The notes beneath the pieces were generated by a model that searched no databases, was not told the origin of the DNA, and saw only the letters and a program-made list of their open reading frames with translations. A stretch of DNA of 5,637 bases from ANME-2 cluster archaeon (GTDB lineage: Archaea > Halobacteriota > Methanosarcinia > Methanosarcinales > Methanogasteraceae): NCBI GenBank assembly GCA_003601535.1, contig PIXW01000106.1, positions 1 to 5,637 of the forward strand. The letters are read 5' to 3'. Positions within the stretch are counted from its first letter, which is position 1. Every line of letters starts with the position of its first letter. Position numbers and translations under genes: made by a program. Shown here in pieces: positions 1-5,632 of the stretch.

Positions 1-2384
1 GTAAACTGCCAGTTATTTCCGGTATATGCGCCGTTGTCCCACGCATCTGATATGACGAGCACATCTGCCCCGCATCTATCGAGATCAGCGTAGGTTATAT
101 CTTCCTTGTTAAGCGCTGTATAGTTGATATCGATGAGATACTCACCATATTTGTACCAATCTCTGTTCAGATCATCCCAGATCGCACTTTCGTTGTAGTC
201 TGCACCCAATGAGTCGAGCACAGCTACCGCAACGATGCCGCATGGAGCCTGAAATGTTGTTCTGTTGAGCCCCACCTTCAATGTTGCAGCATCCCGCGCG
301 GTTATCCTGACGTGATATATGCTTGCTTCTGCCGGAGTCCACCGGATAGAAAAATGTCCAGTCGCGTTTGAATTTGTGTGGTTGGTGTATACCGCTGTAC
401 CATTCACATTTCTGATTGTAACATTGACATCAGCACCGGAGGCAGGCGTGCCATCATCGTACCTGACATAACCTTCGAGCAGATACGGATCTCCTGTAAT
501 AACCATATCAGGCGCATTCATCCCTACAATCAGGGTTCCAACCTTGAAAGTGGCAACTCTCCGACCGGTTTCGTCATTATAACTGGCTGTCACCTCCACG
601 CTGTAATTACCGGGTTCGGAATCGTCAGGAAGCACGAAGTCTACAGAGAAATCTCCCTCACTGTCTGATGTCGTGGTATTGAACGCAACAACCGATCCAT
701 CCGGCGAGGTGATGGTGACATTCACCGTCGCTGACACTGACATGGTGCGGTTCGATGTGGATCCGGTGATCGTCACCTGATCTCCGGGATCGTAAGGACC
801 GCCTGCACCGATCGTGATCCGTATCGCACTGACATTGCAGAGAGCTGCAACCGAATCCACAACACCCCACCCATACGTATTATCAGGACCAGGGTCTCCT
901 CTATCGGTGGATGTGTTGTGCAGAATCTCTTTTACCTCTGATGGGGTGATGTACGGATTGTACTCGATCATCAGGGCAGCAACCCCTGCCACATGCGGTG
1001 CTGCCATCGAGGTTCCGTCGTGGGCGACATACCCGTCCCCGGAATTCGCTGCCGGCGCAGTCACATCCACGCCAACAGCACAGACGTCGGGCTTTATCCT
1101 GCCATCTGCCGTGGGTCCCCTCGAAGAGAAGAATGCAATATCCATGGAATCGTCAATCGCCCCAACCGTGATCACGTCCTTGGCAGATGCCGGTGTGCCG
1201 ACCGTGCCACTGCCTGGTCCTGAATTACCAGCAGCCACACAGACGACCATCCCGGCATCCACCGCAGAATCACATGCAATCTCGGTCGGAGACGTGCCGT
1301 CGCCATTCATGTCATCACCCCAACTGATCGAGATGACATCGATACCGTAAACATCTTTATTCAGAACACACCATTCAATTCCGGCTATACAATCGGATGT
1401 GGAACCGGATCCGTATTGATCCAGTACCTTCACACCAACCAGCCTCGACATGGGTGCGACTCCAACATAACCCGACTCTCCGCCAGTCCCTGCAGCAATA
1501 CCCGCGCAGTGGGTTCCATGCCCGTTGTCATCATAAGAATCTGCCCGGCTGTTCACAAAATCCTTAAAGGCAATCACCTTATCATCGTCTGTTGCAGGAT
1601 CGTCGTCCAGATCATCGAGCGATTCATGCGATGCATCGATGCCGGTGTCAATGACCGCAATGGTCACATTCTCTCCGGAAACACCGAAAATAGAGCGCGC
1701 CTGATCAGCTTTGATCACCGGAACGCTCGTATCCAGCAGAGCATGGACCTCGCGGTCGAGGTATATCATTTTGACTCCGGGAACTTCTGCTAAATCATCC
1801 AGATTCCCTGCAGGTATCGATAGTGCGGTCGCATCTATGACTCTATAATTATATTTTACTGTTGCTCCCAGTGCATTTAATACGCTCGATGTGCTGTATG
1901 AAGCAGAATACGATGGCTCAGATGATTTTTTGCGGTACATAACGATAACATTGAGATCAGTGTCAGCATCGGTGGTAGCGCGCATCGCCTGTTCTTCCAG
2001 ATAATCCTCAATCCGGTTGTTATTCGTATCTACCACCGATCTTTGGATGTTGCCCGTCATCGAATGCTTGAGTTTGATATTCTCTGCACTATCGTTTGTC
2101 CGGTTACCATAGAGATTTTTACAGACGAGATTCGTTGAATCAATGCTCTTTCCAACGTATTTGCAGGCGTCACGTTCCCCACTATGGTTGAAAACAGCAC
2201 TCCACGTTAAATTCTTAATCTGGCTGTTGTGAATCTCGTTATAAACCGTATCCGTCCAATTATCATGCGGGATGTCCCCGCTTATGTTGGCAGCACACGC
2301 ATATTCTGCATTAGATCCAATGCAGGTCATTCCGCTGATCAATATCAGCATAACCAATCCAATTACCCTTTTTCGAGTGTACAT
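1..2384 (-). CDS. Secreted subtilisin-like (S8) serine protease, multidomain, 3' end beyond window
   Basis: The minus frame is open from ATG at 2384 to the window edge (794 codons, no stop), so the C-terminus is missing. Residues 1-31 look like a signal peptide: basic MYTRKR, a hydrophobic stretch, possible cleavage after A26 or A31. Residues 119-130 (DTNNNRIEDYLE) fit an EF-hand-like calcium loop. Residues about 144-212 resemble an I9 inhibitor propeptide. The catalytic domain spans about 235-512: D246 in IDTGID, H289 in NGHGTHCAG, oxyanion N387 in AAGNSGP, and S459 in GTSMAAPHVAG. All key residues are intact, so an active enzyme is predicted. Two beta-rich Ig/CARDB-like domains follow (about 517-615 and 616-712), then the start of an alpha/beta domain (from 715). 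Twenty N-x-S/T sequons suggest an exported, N-glycosylated surface or extracellular protein. AGGAG lies 6 nt before the ATG. Its membrane anchor or sorting tail, if any, is outside the window. The family call is firm; the substrate is unknown. Confidence 0.95.
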   Translation of the reverse strand, partial: MYTRKRVIGLVMLILISGMTCIGSNAEYACAANISGDIPHDNWTDTVYNEIHNSQIKNLTWSAVFNHSGERDACKYVGKSIDSTNLVCKNLYGNRTNDSAENIKLKHSMTGNIQRSVVDTNNNRIEDYLEEQAMRATTDADTDLNVIVMYRKKSSEPSYSASYSTSSVLNALGATVKYNYRVIDATALSIPAGNLDDLAEVPGVKMIYLDREVHALLDTSVPVIKADQARSIFGVSGENVTIAVIDTGIDASHESLDDLDDDPATDDDKVIAFKDFVNSRADSYDDNGHGTHCAGIAAGTGGESGYVGVAPMSRLVGVKVLDQYGSGSTSDCIAGIEWCVLNKDVYGIDVISISWGDDMNGDGTSPTEIACDSAVDAGMVVCVAAGNSGPGSGTVGTPASAKDVITVGAIDDSMDIAFFSSRGPTADGRIKPDVCAVGVDVTAPAANSGDGYVAHDGTSMAAPHVAGVAALMIEYNPYITPSEVKEILHNTSTDRGDPGPDNTYGWGVVDSVAALCNVSAIRITIGAGGPYDPGDQVTITGSTSNRTMSVSATVNVTITSPDGSVVAFNTTTSDSEGDFSVDFVLPDDSEPGNYSVEVTASYNDETGRRVATFKVGTLIVGMNAPDMVITGDPYLLEGYVRYDDGTPASGADVNVTIRNVNGTAVYTNHTNSNATGHFSIRWTPAEASIYHVRITARDAATLKVGLNRTTFQAPCGIVAVAVLDSLGADYNESAIWDDLNRDWYKYGEYLIDINYTALNKEDITYADLDRCGADVLVISDAWDNGAYTGNNWQF

Positions 2385-2390
2385 GAGATT

Positions 2391-2395
2391 CTCCT
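2391..2395 (-). promoter_or_regulatory. Shine-Dalgarno site of the subtilase gene
   Basis: Read on the minus strand this is AGGAG, with a 6-nt spacer to the ATG at 2384. It supports that start and implies a leadered transcript, unlike hisI, tiaS and the regulator gene, which show no such site. A leader means the protease promoter lies further upstream, possibly before the small ORF at 2420-2542. Confidence 0.7.
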
Positions 2396-2419
2396 GGTTT
2401 TTTGATTGTTTACTCCAGT

Positions 2420-2542
2420 TCAATCACATGAATCTGACCATTGTTGAATCTGTCTACAATACGCCACATCCTCGCCCGCGTTCACAAGCATCGAACGCAC
2501 AATCATGCCCGCGCAGTTAAGCGCACTCAAAAAAGCATTCAT
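2420..2542 (-). CDS. Possible 40-residue small protein upstream of the protease
   Basis: The minus strand has ATG at 2542, 40 sense codons and TGA at 2422-2420, ending 35 nt before the protease start. The product begins MNAFLSALNCAGMIVRSM, has three cysteines (C10, C29, C39) and a weakly hydrophobic first half. I recognise no family. A purine-rich GGGAAA sits immediately before the ATG and a TATA-like box lies about 15-20 nt further up. The context would allow a small leader gene co-transcribed with the protease. It could equally be a chance ORF or a fragment of a lost gene. The amino-acid mix looks more protein-like than the other frames here, but that is a judgement by eye. Confidence 0.25.
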   Translation of the reverse strand: MNAFLSALNCAGMIVRSMLVNAGEDVAYCRQIQQWSDSCD

Positions 2543-2556
2543 TTTCCCTGTCTGAT

Positions 2557-2564
2557 TATACCTA
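2557..2564 (-). promoter_or_regulatory. Possible TATA box for the small ORF and protease
   Basis: On the minus strand this reads GGTATAAT, about 15-22 nt before the small-ORF ATG at 2542. The spacing is a little short for a leaderless start. It is the best TATA-like element I see upstream of the protease, which has a Shine-Dalgarno site and so needs a leader. Assignment is tentative. Confidence 0.3.
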
Positions 2565-2613
2565 TTCATGATTACCAACATCCAAAGACGCCACCTACCT
2601 CAACCACCGTCTC

Positions 2614-2621
2614 ATATAAAA
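2614..2621 (+). promoter_or_regulatory. TATA-like box (ATATAAAA) 25-32 nt before ATG 2646
   Basis: ATATAAAA is a good match to an archaeal TATA box. Its centre lies about 28 nt before the ATG at 2646, which opens the frame of the cbiQ-like remnant. That spacing suits a leaderless start and suggests the relic could still be transcribed. If 2646 is only an internal Met of the old cbiQ, the spacing is coincidental or a newly arisen promoter. Confidence 0.35.
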
Positions 2622-2645
2622 AGGTAACCCATTGTAGGGATTGCC

Positions 2646-2921
2646 ATGCTTACAGTGTTACTGGAGACTCTGCCAGTGAACTCTGTGCGTCCAGCTGGAA
2701 TCGTAGCAGTGCGCCATTCGATGCAAAATTCAGGCGGCTGCTTGTGAAACGAGCGCCTGCCTGATACCGTATTTGTGAGAAGCAGCATCGGGCAGGCAGC
2801 AACCAGAACCGTGGCAGCATCACGTGGTGCAACAGCACAGGTGATGAAATTCAGACGTTGTGATTATATTTTTTGCTCTCTTGCAATTGTCTTTGCATCT
2901 GTCTTGATCTGGTATTTGTGA
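2646..2921 (+). pseudogene. Remnant of an ECF transporter T-component (CbiQ/EcfT-like) C-terminus
   Basis: One plus-strand frame runs from ATG 2646 to TGA 2919-2921 with a single internal TGA at 2745-2747, 92 codons in all counting that TGA and the final stop. The part after the internal stop reads VFVRSS, then AASRGA, then FRRCDYIF, then a hydrophobic segment ending LIWYL. From memory of the family, this order follows the C-terminus of CbiQ/EcfT: a (L)F-x-RS motif, the A-x-x-x-RG coupling motif, and a D-Y-I-F start to the last membrane helix. The distance from VLLE (near 2661) to VFVRS (about 36 residues) also suits that family. The N-terminal two thirds, with the other membrane helices, is absent, so this is not a working transporter. 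The next ATG overlaps the downstream side directly and may be the start of cbiO. The alternative is a chance ORF; a translated search would settle it. Confidence 0.38.
2755..2797. repeat. Inverted repeat, 11-bp arms, 21-nt loop
   Basis: GCCTGCCTGAT (2755-2765) pairs with ATCGGGCAGGC (2787-2797), with ten Watson-Crick pairs and one G-U pair in RNA from the plus strand. It lies inside the cbiQ-like relic, just after its internal stop. No T-run follows, so it is not an obvious terminator. Confidence 0.5.
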
Positions 2922-2951
2922 ATGACCAAAAAGACAGTCATACATCTATGA
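2922..2951 (+). pseudogene. Possible truncated 5' end of an ECF ATPase gene (CbiO-like)
   Basis: ATG follows the cbiQ-like stop with no gap and encodes MTKKTVIHL before TGA at 2949-2951. ECF/CbiO ATPases typically begin with a short polar stretch and a first beta strand of the I-x-L type (for example VIHL), and cbiO commonly follows cbiQ. The hisI stop on the other strand lies six bases further, at 2957. I read this as a cbiO cut off after its first strand by a deletion or rearrangement. Nine codons alone prove little; the weight comes from the position after the cbiQ-like remnant. Confidence 0.25.
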
Positions 2952-2956
2952 GGCGA

Positions 2957-3316
2957 TCAATACACATCAGACGGCTCAAACACCTTCTCGCCAATGACCT
3001 CGCCATCGATTCTTCGATAGAAGCATGACCGGTATCCTGTATGGCAGGCGCCTCCGATCTGCTCAACTTTGAGCAGCAGTTCATCGCAGTCACAATCGAT
3101 CAATACCTCATGGACCTTCTGGAGATGCCCTGAACTTTCTCCCTTTTTCCAGAGCTTTTTTCGACTTCTGCTCCAGTAATGCGCTATGTTTGTCTCCAGT
3201 GTCAGTTCGAATGCCTCTTTGTTCATGTATGCGCACATCAAGACCTCGTTTGTGTGCAGATCCTGAACGACCACATGAACCAATCCATCTGTGTAGTTCG
3301 GTTGAATGATGCTCAT
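2957..3316 (-). CDS. hisI: Phosphoribosyl-AMP cyclohydrolase (HisI)
   Basis: HisI opens the adenine ring of phosphoribosyl-AMP to give ProFAR, an early cytoplasmic step of histidine biosynthesis. The frame carries the family motifs: [19 protein letters not shown], then IDCDCDE, then [14 protein letters not shown]. The three aspartates of DCDCD are the expected Mg ligands, and Cys of DCD, GGAC and RSC are the expected Zn ligands. The product is a stand-alone enzyme of 119 residues (121 from the upstream ATG at 3322), normal for archaeal HisI not fused to HisE. I prefer ATG 3316 because the AT-rich box at 3337-3346 lies about 25 nt upstream, suiting leaderless initiation, and because MSIIQPNY resembles family N-termini. 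The gene is divergent from tiaS, and no other his gene is in the window. A T5 run on the minus strand at 2928-2932, in the loop of a short inverted repeat, could help end transcription. Confidence 0.96.
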   Translation of the reverse strand: MSIIQPNYTDGLVHVVVQDLHTNEVLMCAYMNKEAFELTLETNIAHYWSRSRKKLWKKGESSGHLQKVHEVLIDCDCDELLLKVEQIGGACHTGYRSCFYRRIDGEVIGEKVFEPSDVY

Positions 3317-3318
3317 GC

Positions 3319-3350
3319 ACATAAATAGCAGTAACCATAATTAAAATCTT
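3319..3350. promoter_or_regulatory. Shared divergent promoter region of hisI and tiaS
   Basis: About 44 bp separate the two preferred starts (3316 minus, 3361 plus). The stretch holds CATAAATA (3320-3327) and the near-symmetric ATAATTAAAA (3337-3346). The second lies about 25 nt from the hisI ATG on the minus strand and about 20 nt from the tiaS ATG on the plus strand. The first lies about 25 nt from the TTG at 3349. There is no Shine-Dalgarno sequence on either side, so leaderless transcripts are likely. Which box serves which gene cannot be decided by eye. Confidence 0.5.
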
Positions 3351-3360
3351 GTACGATCAG

Positions 3361-4629
3361 ATGATCATTGGAATCGATGACACCGACTCCCGGAGCGAAG
3401 GTGGCTGCACAACATACATCGCAGCAGTATTAGTGGAGAAACTGAAGAATTATGGAGATCCGGTTGGTTATCCACTTTTAATTCGATTGAATCCGAACAT
3501 CAGATATAAAACCAGAGGAAATGGTGCGGTTGCCATCAACATCGATACGGATAATCCAAAAAAGGTAAAAAGAATCGTTCTTGCTGAAGTGAAGAGCCAA
3601 TCAAAATTATCCGATGAAAATACGAATCCAGGAGTGGTGTTTCTCAATGGCATCTCTGAGAACCTGAGAAATGATCTCAGATCATTTTCGAGATGTGCGA
3701 TTCAGGATATTCTCCGCATCGAGGATGCAAAACACATCATCAATAAATATAACATCGATTCCTACGAATTCAAGAACGGACGTGGTTTGATCGGCGCGCT
3801 CGCGGCAGCAGGGATCGCATCAACCGGCATGTCTGATCACACCTTCGAGTTGATCGCATACCGGAGATCGGACAGGGTCGGCACGCCAAGAGAGATCGAT
3901 CTGCGCAGTATCAGGGAAGCAGACATGCGAACATATCCGAGGACATGGGATACCGTTGATATCGCAAACAGGACGGTCGTTTGTGCACCGCATGGAAACG
4001 ACCCTGTGTTGTTCGGAATTCGCGGAGAGAGAGAAGGGGTTATCGATGCTTACAATCACATCATATCAGAACCAGTCGAACGCTCCACACTGTTTCTGAC
4101 GAACCAGGGAACCGACATGCATCTGGTGAGATCAACGATCGATCAAACCGCAGACCGGCGTTCGTATATCCTGAACGGGGTGGTCTGCGATATGCCGCGA
4201 ACGATCTGCGGCGGGCATGTCATCTTCAGGATCACAGACCCGCAATCGGGATCAGGGATCGATTGTGCCGCTTTCGAGCCGACAAAGAACTTTCGACAGA
4301 TTATCAGGCAATTGGTTCCAGGAGATCAGGTTGTTGTCTGCGGAAGCGTCAACAGTAAAACGGTCCATCTTGAAAAGATCAAGATTGAGCGTCTGGCTGC
4401 CAGATACGAGGTCAGAAATCCGGTGTGCACATGCGGCAGACGCATGAAATCCGCTGGTGTCGGGCAGGGCTATCGATGCAAAAGATGTGGAGACACAGCA
4501 GATGTGCCGGATCGTGTATTAATCGAACGCAATCTCAATTGCGGCTGGTATGAGGTCCCGCCGTGCGCGAGAAGGCATATCGCAAAGCCGCTTGTGCGGT
4601 GTGTCGGAGATGTGCATCCGGGCAGGTGA
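3361..4629 (+). CDS. tiaS: tRNA(Ile2) 2-agmatinylcytidine synthetase (TiaS)
   Basis: TiaS uses ATP and agmatine to convert the wobble C34 of tRNA-Ile(CAU) to agmatidine, so that it reads AUA and not AUG; the gene is archaeal and usually essential. The 422-residue product matches the family length (about 420). GIDDTDS (4-10) and GGCTTY (14-19) form the N-terminal kinase-like region, whose CTT threonine is the autophosphorylation site known in the Archaeoglobus enzyme. NGRGLIGALAAAG (139-151), GTPRE (174-178) and DPVLFGIRGE (214-223) follow in the central domains. An OB fold spans about 268-346, and a C-terminal zinc ribbon has Cys at 356, 358, 373 and 376. The first pair is C-x-C where I expected C-x-x-C. 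I chose ATG 3361 because family members begin within a few residues of GIDDTDS; a TTG at 3349 would add four residues. The gene is divergent from hisI and followed 43 nt later by a regulator gene on the same strand. Confidence 0.96.
   Translation: MIIGIDDTDSRSEGGCTTYIAAVLVEKLKNYGDPVGYPLLIRLNPNIRYKTRGNGAVAINIDTDNPKKVKRIVLAEVKSQSKLSDENTNPGVVFLNGISENLRNDLRSFSRCAIQDILRIEDAKHIINKYNIDSYEFKNGRGLIGALAAAGIASTGMSDHTFELIAYRRSDRVGTPREIDLRSIREADMRTYPRTWDTVDIANRTVVCAPHGNDPVLFGIRGEREGVIDAYNHIISEPVERSTLFLTNQGTDMHLVRSTIDQTADRRSYILNGVVCDMPRTICGGHVIFRITDPQSGSGIDCAAFEPTKNFRQIIRQLVPGDQVVVCGSVNSKTVHLEKIKIERLAARYEVRNPVCTCGRRMKSAGVGQGYRCKRCGDTADVPDRVLIERNLNCGWYEVPPCARRHIAKPLVRCVGDVHPGR
3669..3687. repeat. Perfect 8-bp inverted repeat inside tiaS
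   Basis: AAATGATC and GATCATTT flank a 3-nt loop (TCA). It lies in coding sequence (NDLRSF region), has no following T-run, and is most likely a by-product of codon choice in a gene rich in GATC. Confidence 0.4.
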
Positions 4630-4644
4630 TCGAACCGCAAGATT

Positions 4645-4656
4645 CATATTAAATAT
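4645..4656 (+). promoter_or_regulatory. TATA-like box for the winged-helix regulator
   Basis: CATATTAAATAT sits 17-28 nt before the ATG at 4673 in the 43-nt gap after tiaS. With no Shine-Dalgarno sequence between them, it suggests the regulator has its own leaderless promoter and does not rely only on readthrough from tiaS. Confidence 0.5.
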
Positions 4657-4672
4657 TACATGATTTAATGAT

Positions 4673-5458
4673 ATGACCCTTCTTCTCCAGAGCAAGCGGG
4701 ACGCAACGAAATTCCAGATTCTGGTGGAAATCGCATCACATCAGCCGAATGTGCGGCAGAGCGAGATTGCACATACGCTCGGAATTACACCGCAGGCAGT
4801 CTCAGAGTATCTCAAGGAACTGGCGAATCAGGGCTTTGTGTACAGTGATGGACGTGTCAGGTACAAGACGACTGCAAAGGGAGTCGAATGGATAACTGAG
4901 AATGCATTTGCACTCAGAAGATATGCGCGATTCATACTCGATGAGGTCGTCAGCCAGGTTGCGGTCTGGACTGCGATCGCAGATGAACCGCTGCAGGCAC
5001 ATACGCAGGTGTTTCTGTATATGCGTGACGGACTCCTGTACGCATCCATGGAACATGAAACAGGTGCAACAGGCGAGACCATCTCGGATGTACAGAAAGG
5101 AAAGGATGTTGGTGTTACCAATCTGAAAGGGATCATCGATCTTCCGGATGTCAAAATCGTGATCGGGAAGGTGCCAAGAGTCCATCGTGGAGGTTCTGCT
5201 GCTGTTGATTATCCGGTGCTTAAAAAACTTGTGAAGGAGAAGCATTTCGTTGTCGCAATCGGAGTGGAGGCACTTATCGCCCTGAAAAATATTGGAATCG
5301 ATGCAGATGTGATGTTTGGTGCAAGAGAGGCGGTGGTTGAGGCGGCATGGCATGGAGTACCTTCTTTCGTGCTTTCAGTGGATGATGAACTGCATCTGCT
5401 GCTCAAGCGATTGGAGGCAGAGGGGCTGGAGTATGAACTGCACGATCTGAAGGTGTGA
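4673..5458 (+). CDS. Archaeal MarR-like winged-helix transcriptional regulator with C-terminal sensor-like domain
   Basis: The 261-residue product begins with a winged helix-turn-helix (about 13-67). Helix two is RQSEIAHTLGI, the recognition helix is TPQAVSEYLKELANQ (39-53), and the wing is DGRVRYKTT. The remaining about 190 residues have no catalytic motif that I recognise. They include VGVTNLKGIIDLPDVKIVIGKVP and conserved-looking IGVEALIALKNIGI and SVDDELHLLLKRLE segments. From memory this matches a widespread archaeal family of predicted regulators in which the C-terminal domain is still a DUF (DUF7839 in my recollection); ligand and targets are unknown. ATG 4673 fits the family start (an M-x-x-LL-x-SK-x-x-ATKFQIL pattern). 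The gene is 43 nt after tiaS on the same strand with its own TATA-like box. Control of tiaS or hisI is possible but not shown. The DNA-binding role is well supported, the specific function is not. Confidence 0.85.
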   Translation: MTLLLQSKRDATKFQILVEIASHQPNVRQSEIAHTLGITPQAVSEYLKELANQGFVYSDGRVRYKTTAKGVEWITENAFALRRYARFILDEVVSQVAVWTAIADEPLQAHTQVFLYMRDGLLYASMEHETGATGETISDVQKGKDVGVTNLKGIIDLPDVKIVIGKVPRVHRGGSAAVDYPVLKKLVKEKHFVVAIGVEALIALKNIGIDADVMFGAREAVVEAAWHGVPSFVLSVDDELHLLLKRLEAEGLEYELHDLKV

Positions 5459-5496
5459 GTAGCCATAATCGATTCCGGCACGGCTTTGGAACAATA

Positions 5497-5520
5497 TTAC
5501 CCACCTTACCCACCCGACCC
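5497..5520. repeat. C-rich tract with tandem 9-mer and G-quadruplex pattern on the minus strand
   Basis: TTACCCACC occurs twice in tandem (5497-5505 and 5506-5514) and is followed by CGACCC. CCC runs lie at 5500-5502, 5509-5511, 5513-5515 and 5518-5520, with gaps of 6, 1 and 2 nt. The minus strand therefore fits the standard four-tract G-quadruplex pattern. It starts 39 nt after the regulator stop. Confidence 0.55.
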
Positions 5521-5616
5521 GTCCAACCACCTCACAACCGCATTCTACAATCTCACCCCGCGATATTGCAGAATGCTTTGAAACATCCTCTGTTGAGTAT
5601 TGCCTTCGCTCTTTGG

Positions 5617-5632
5617 CACTGCAAAAGCAGTG
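5617..5632. repeat. Perfect 6-bp hairpin near the right edge
   Basis: CACTGC-AAAA-GCAGTG is a perfect 6-bp stem with a 4-nt loop. No T-run is visible before the window ends five bases later. It could be part of a terminator, an insertion-sequence end or chance; the missing flank decides. Confidence 0.4.

Noticed and set aside
378..1793. Several plus-strand ORFs (for example 814-1350 and 1416-1793)
   Set aside because: They lie antisense to the protease, whose frame has intact catalytic motifs; the plus-strand products look like no protein family.
2441..2764. 107-codon plus-strand ORF
   Set aside because: Composition is His/Arg/Thr-rich and not protein-like. It overlaps the more convincing cbiQ-like frame and the small minus-strand ORF.
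2650..2838. 62-codon minus-strand ORF
   Set aside because: Antisense to the cbiQ-like relic, with no recognisable motif or start signals.
3820..4447. Overlapping ORFs on both strands inside tiaS
   Set aside because: Shadows of the tiaS frame, which carries all the family motifs.
4802..5353. 183-codon minus-strand ORF opposite the regulator gene
   Set aside because: Cys/His/Ser-rich antisense shadow; the plus strand encodes a clear winged-helix protein.
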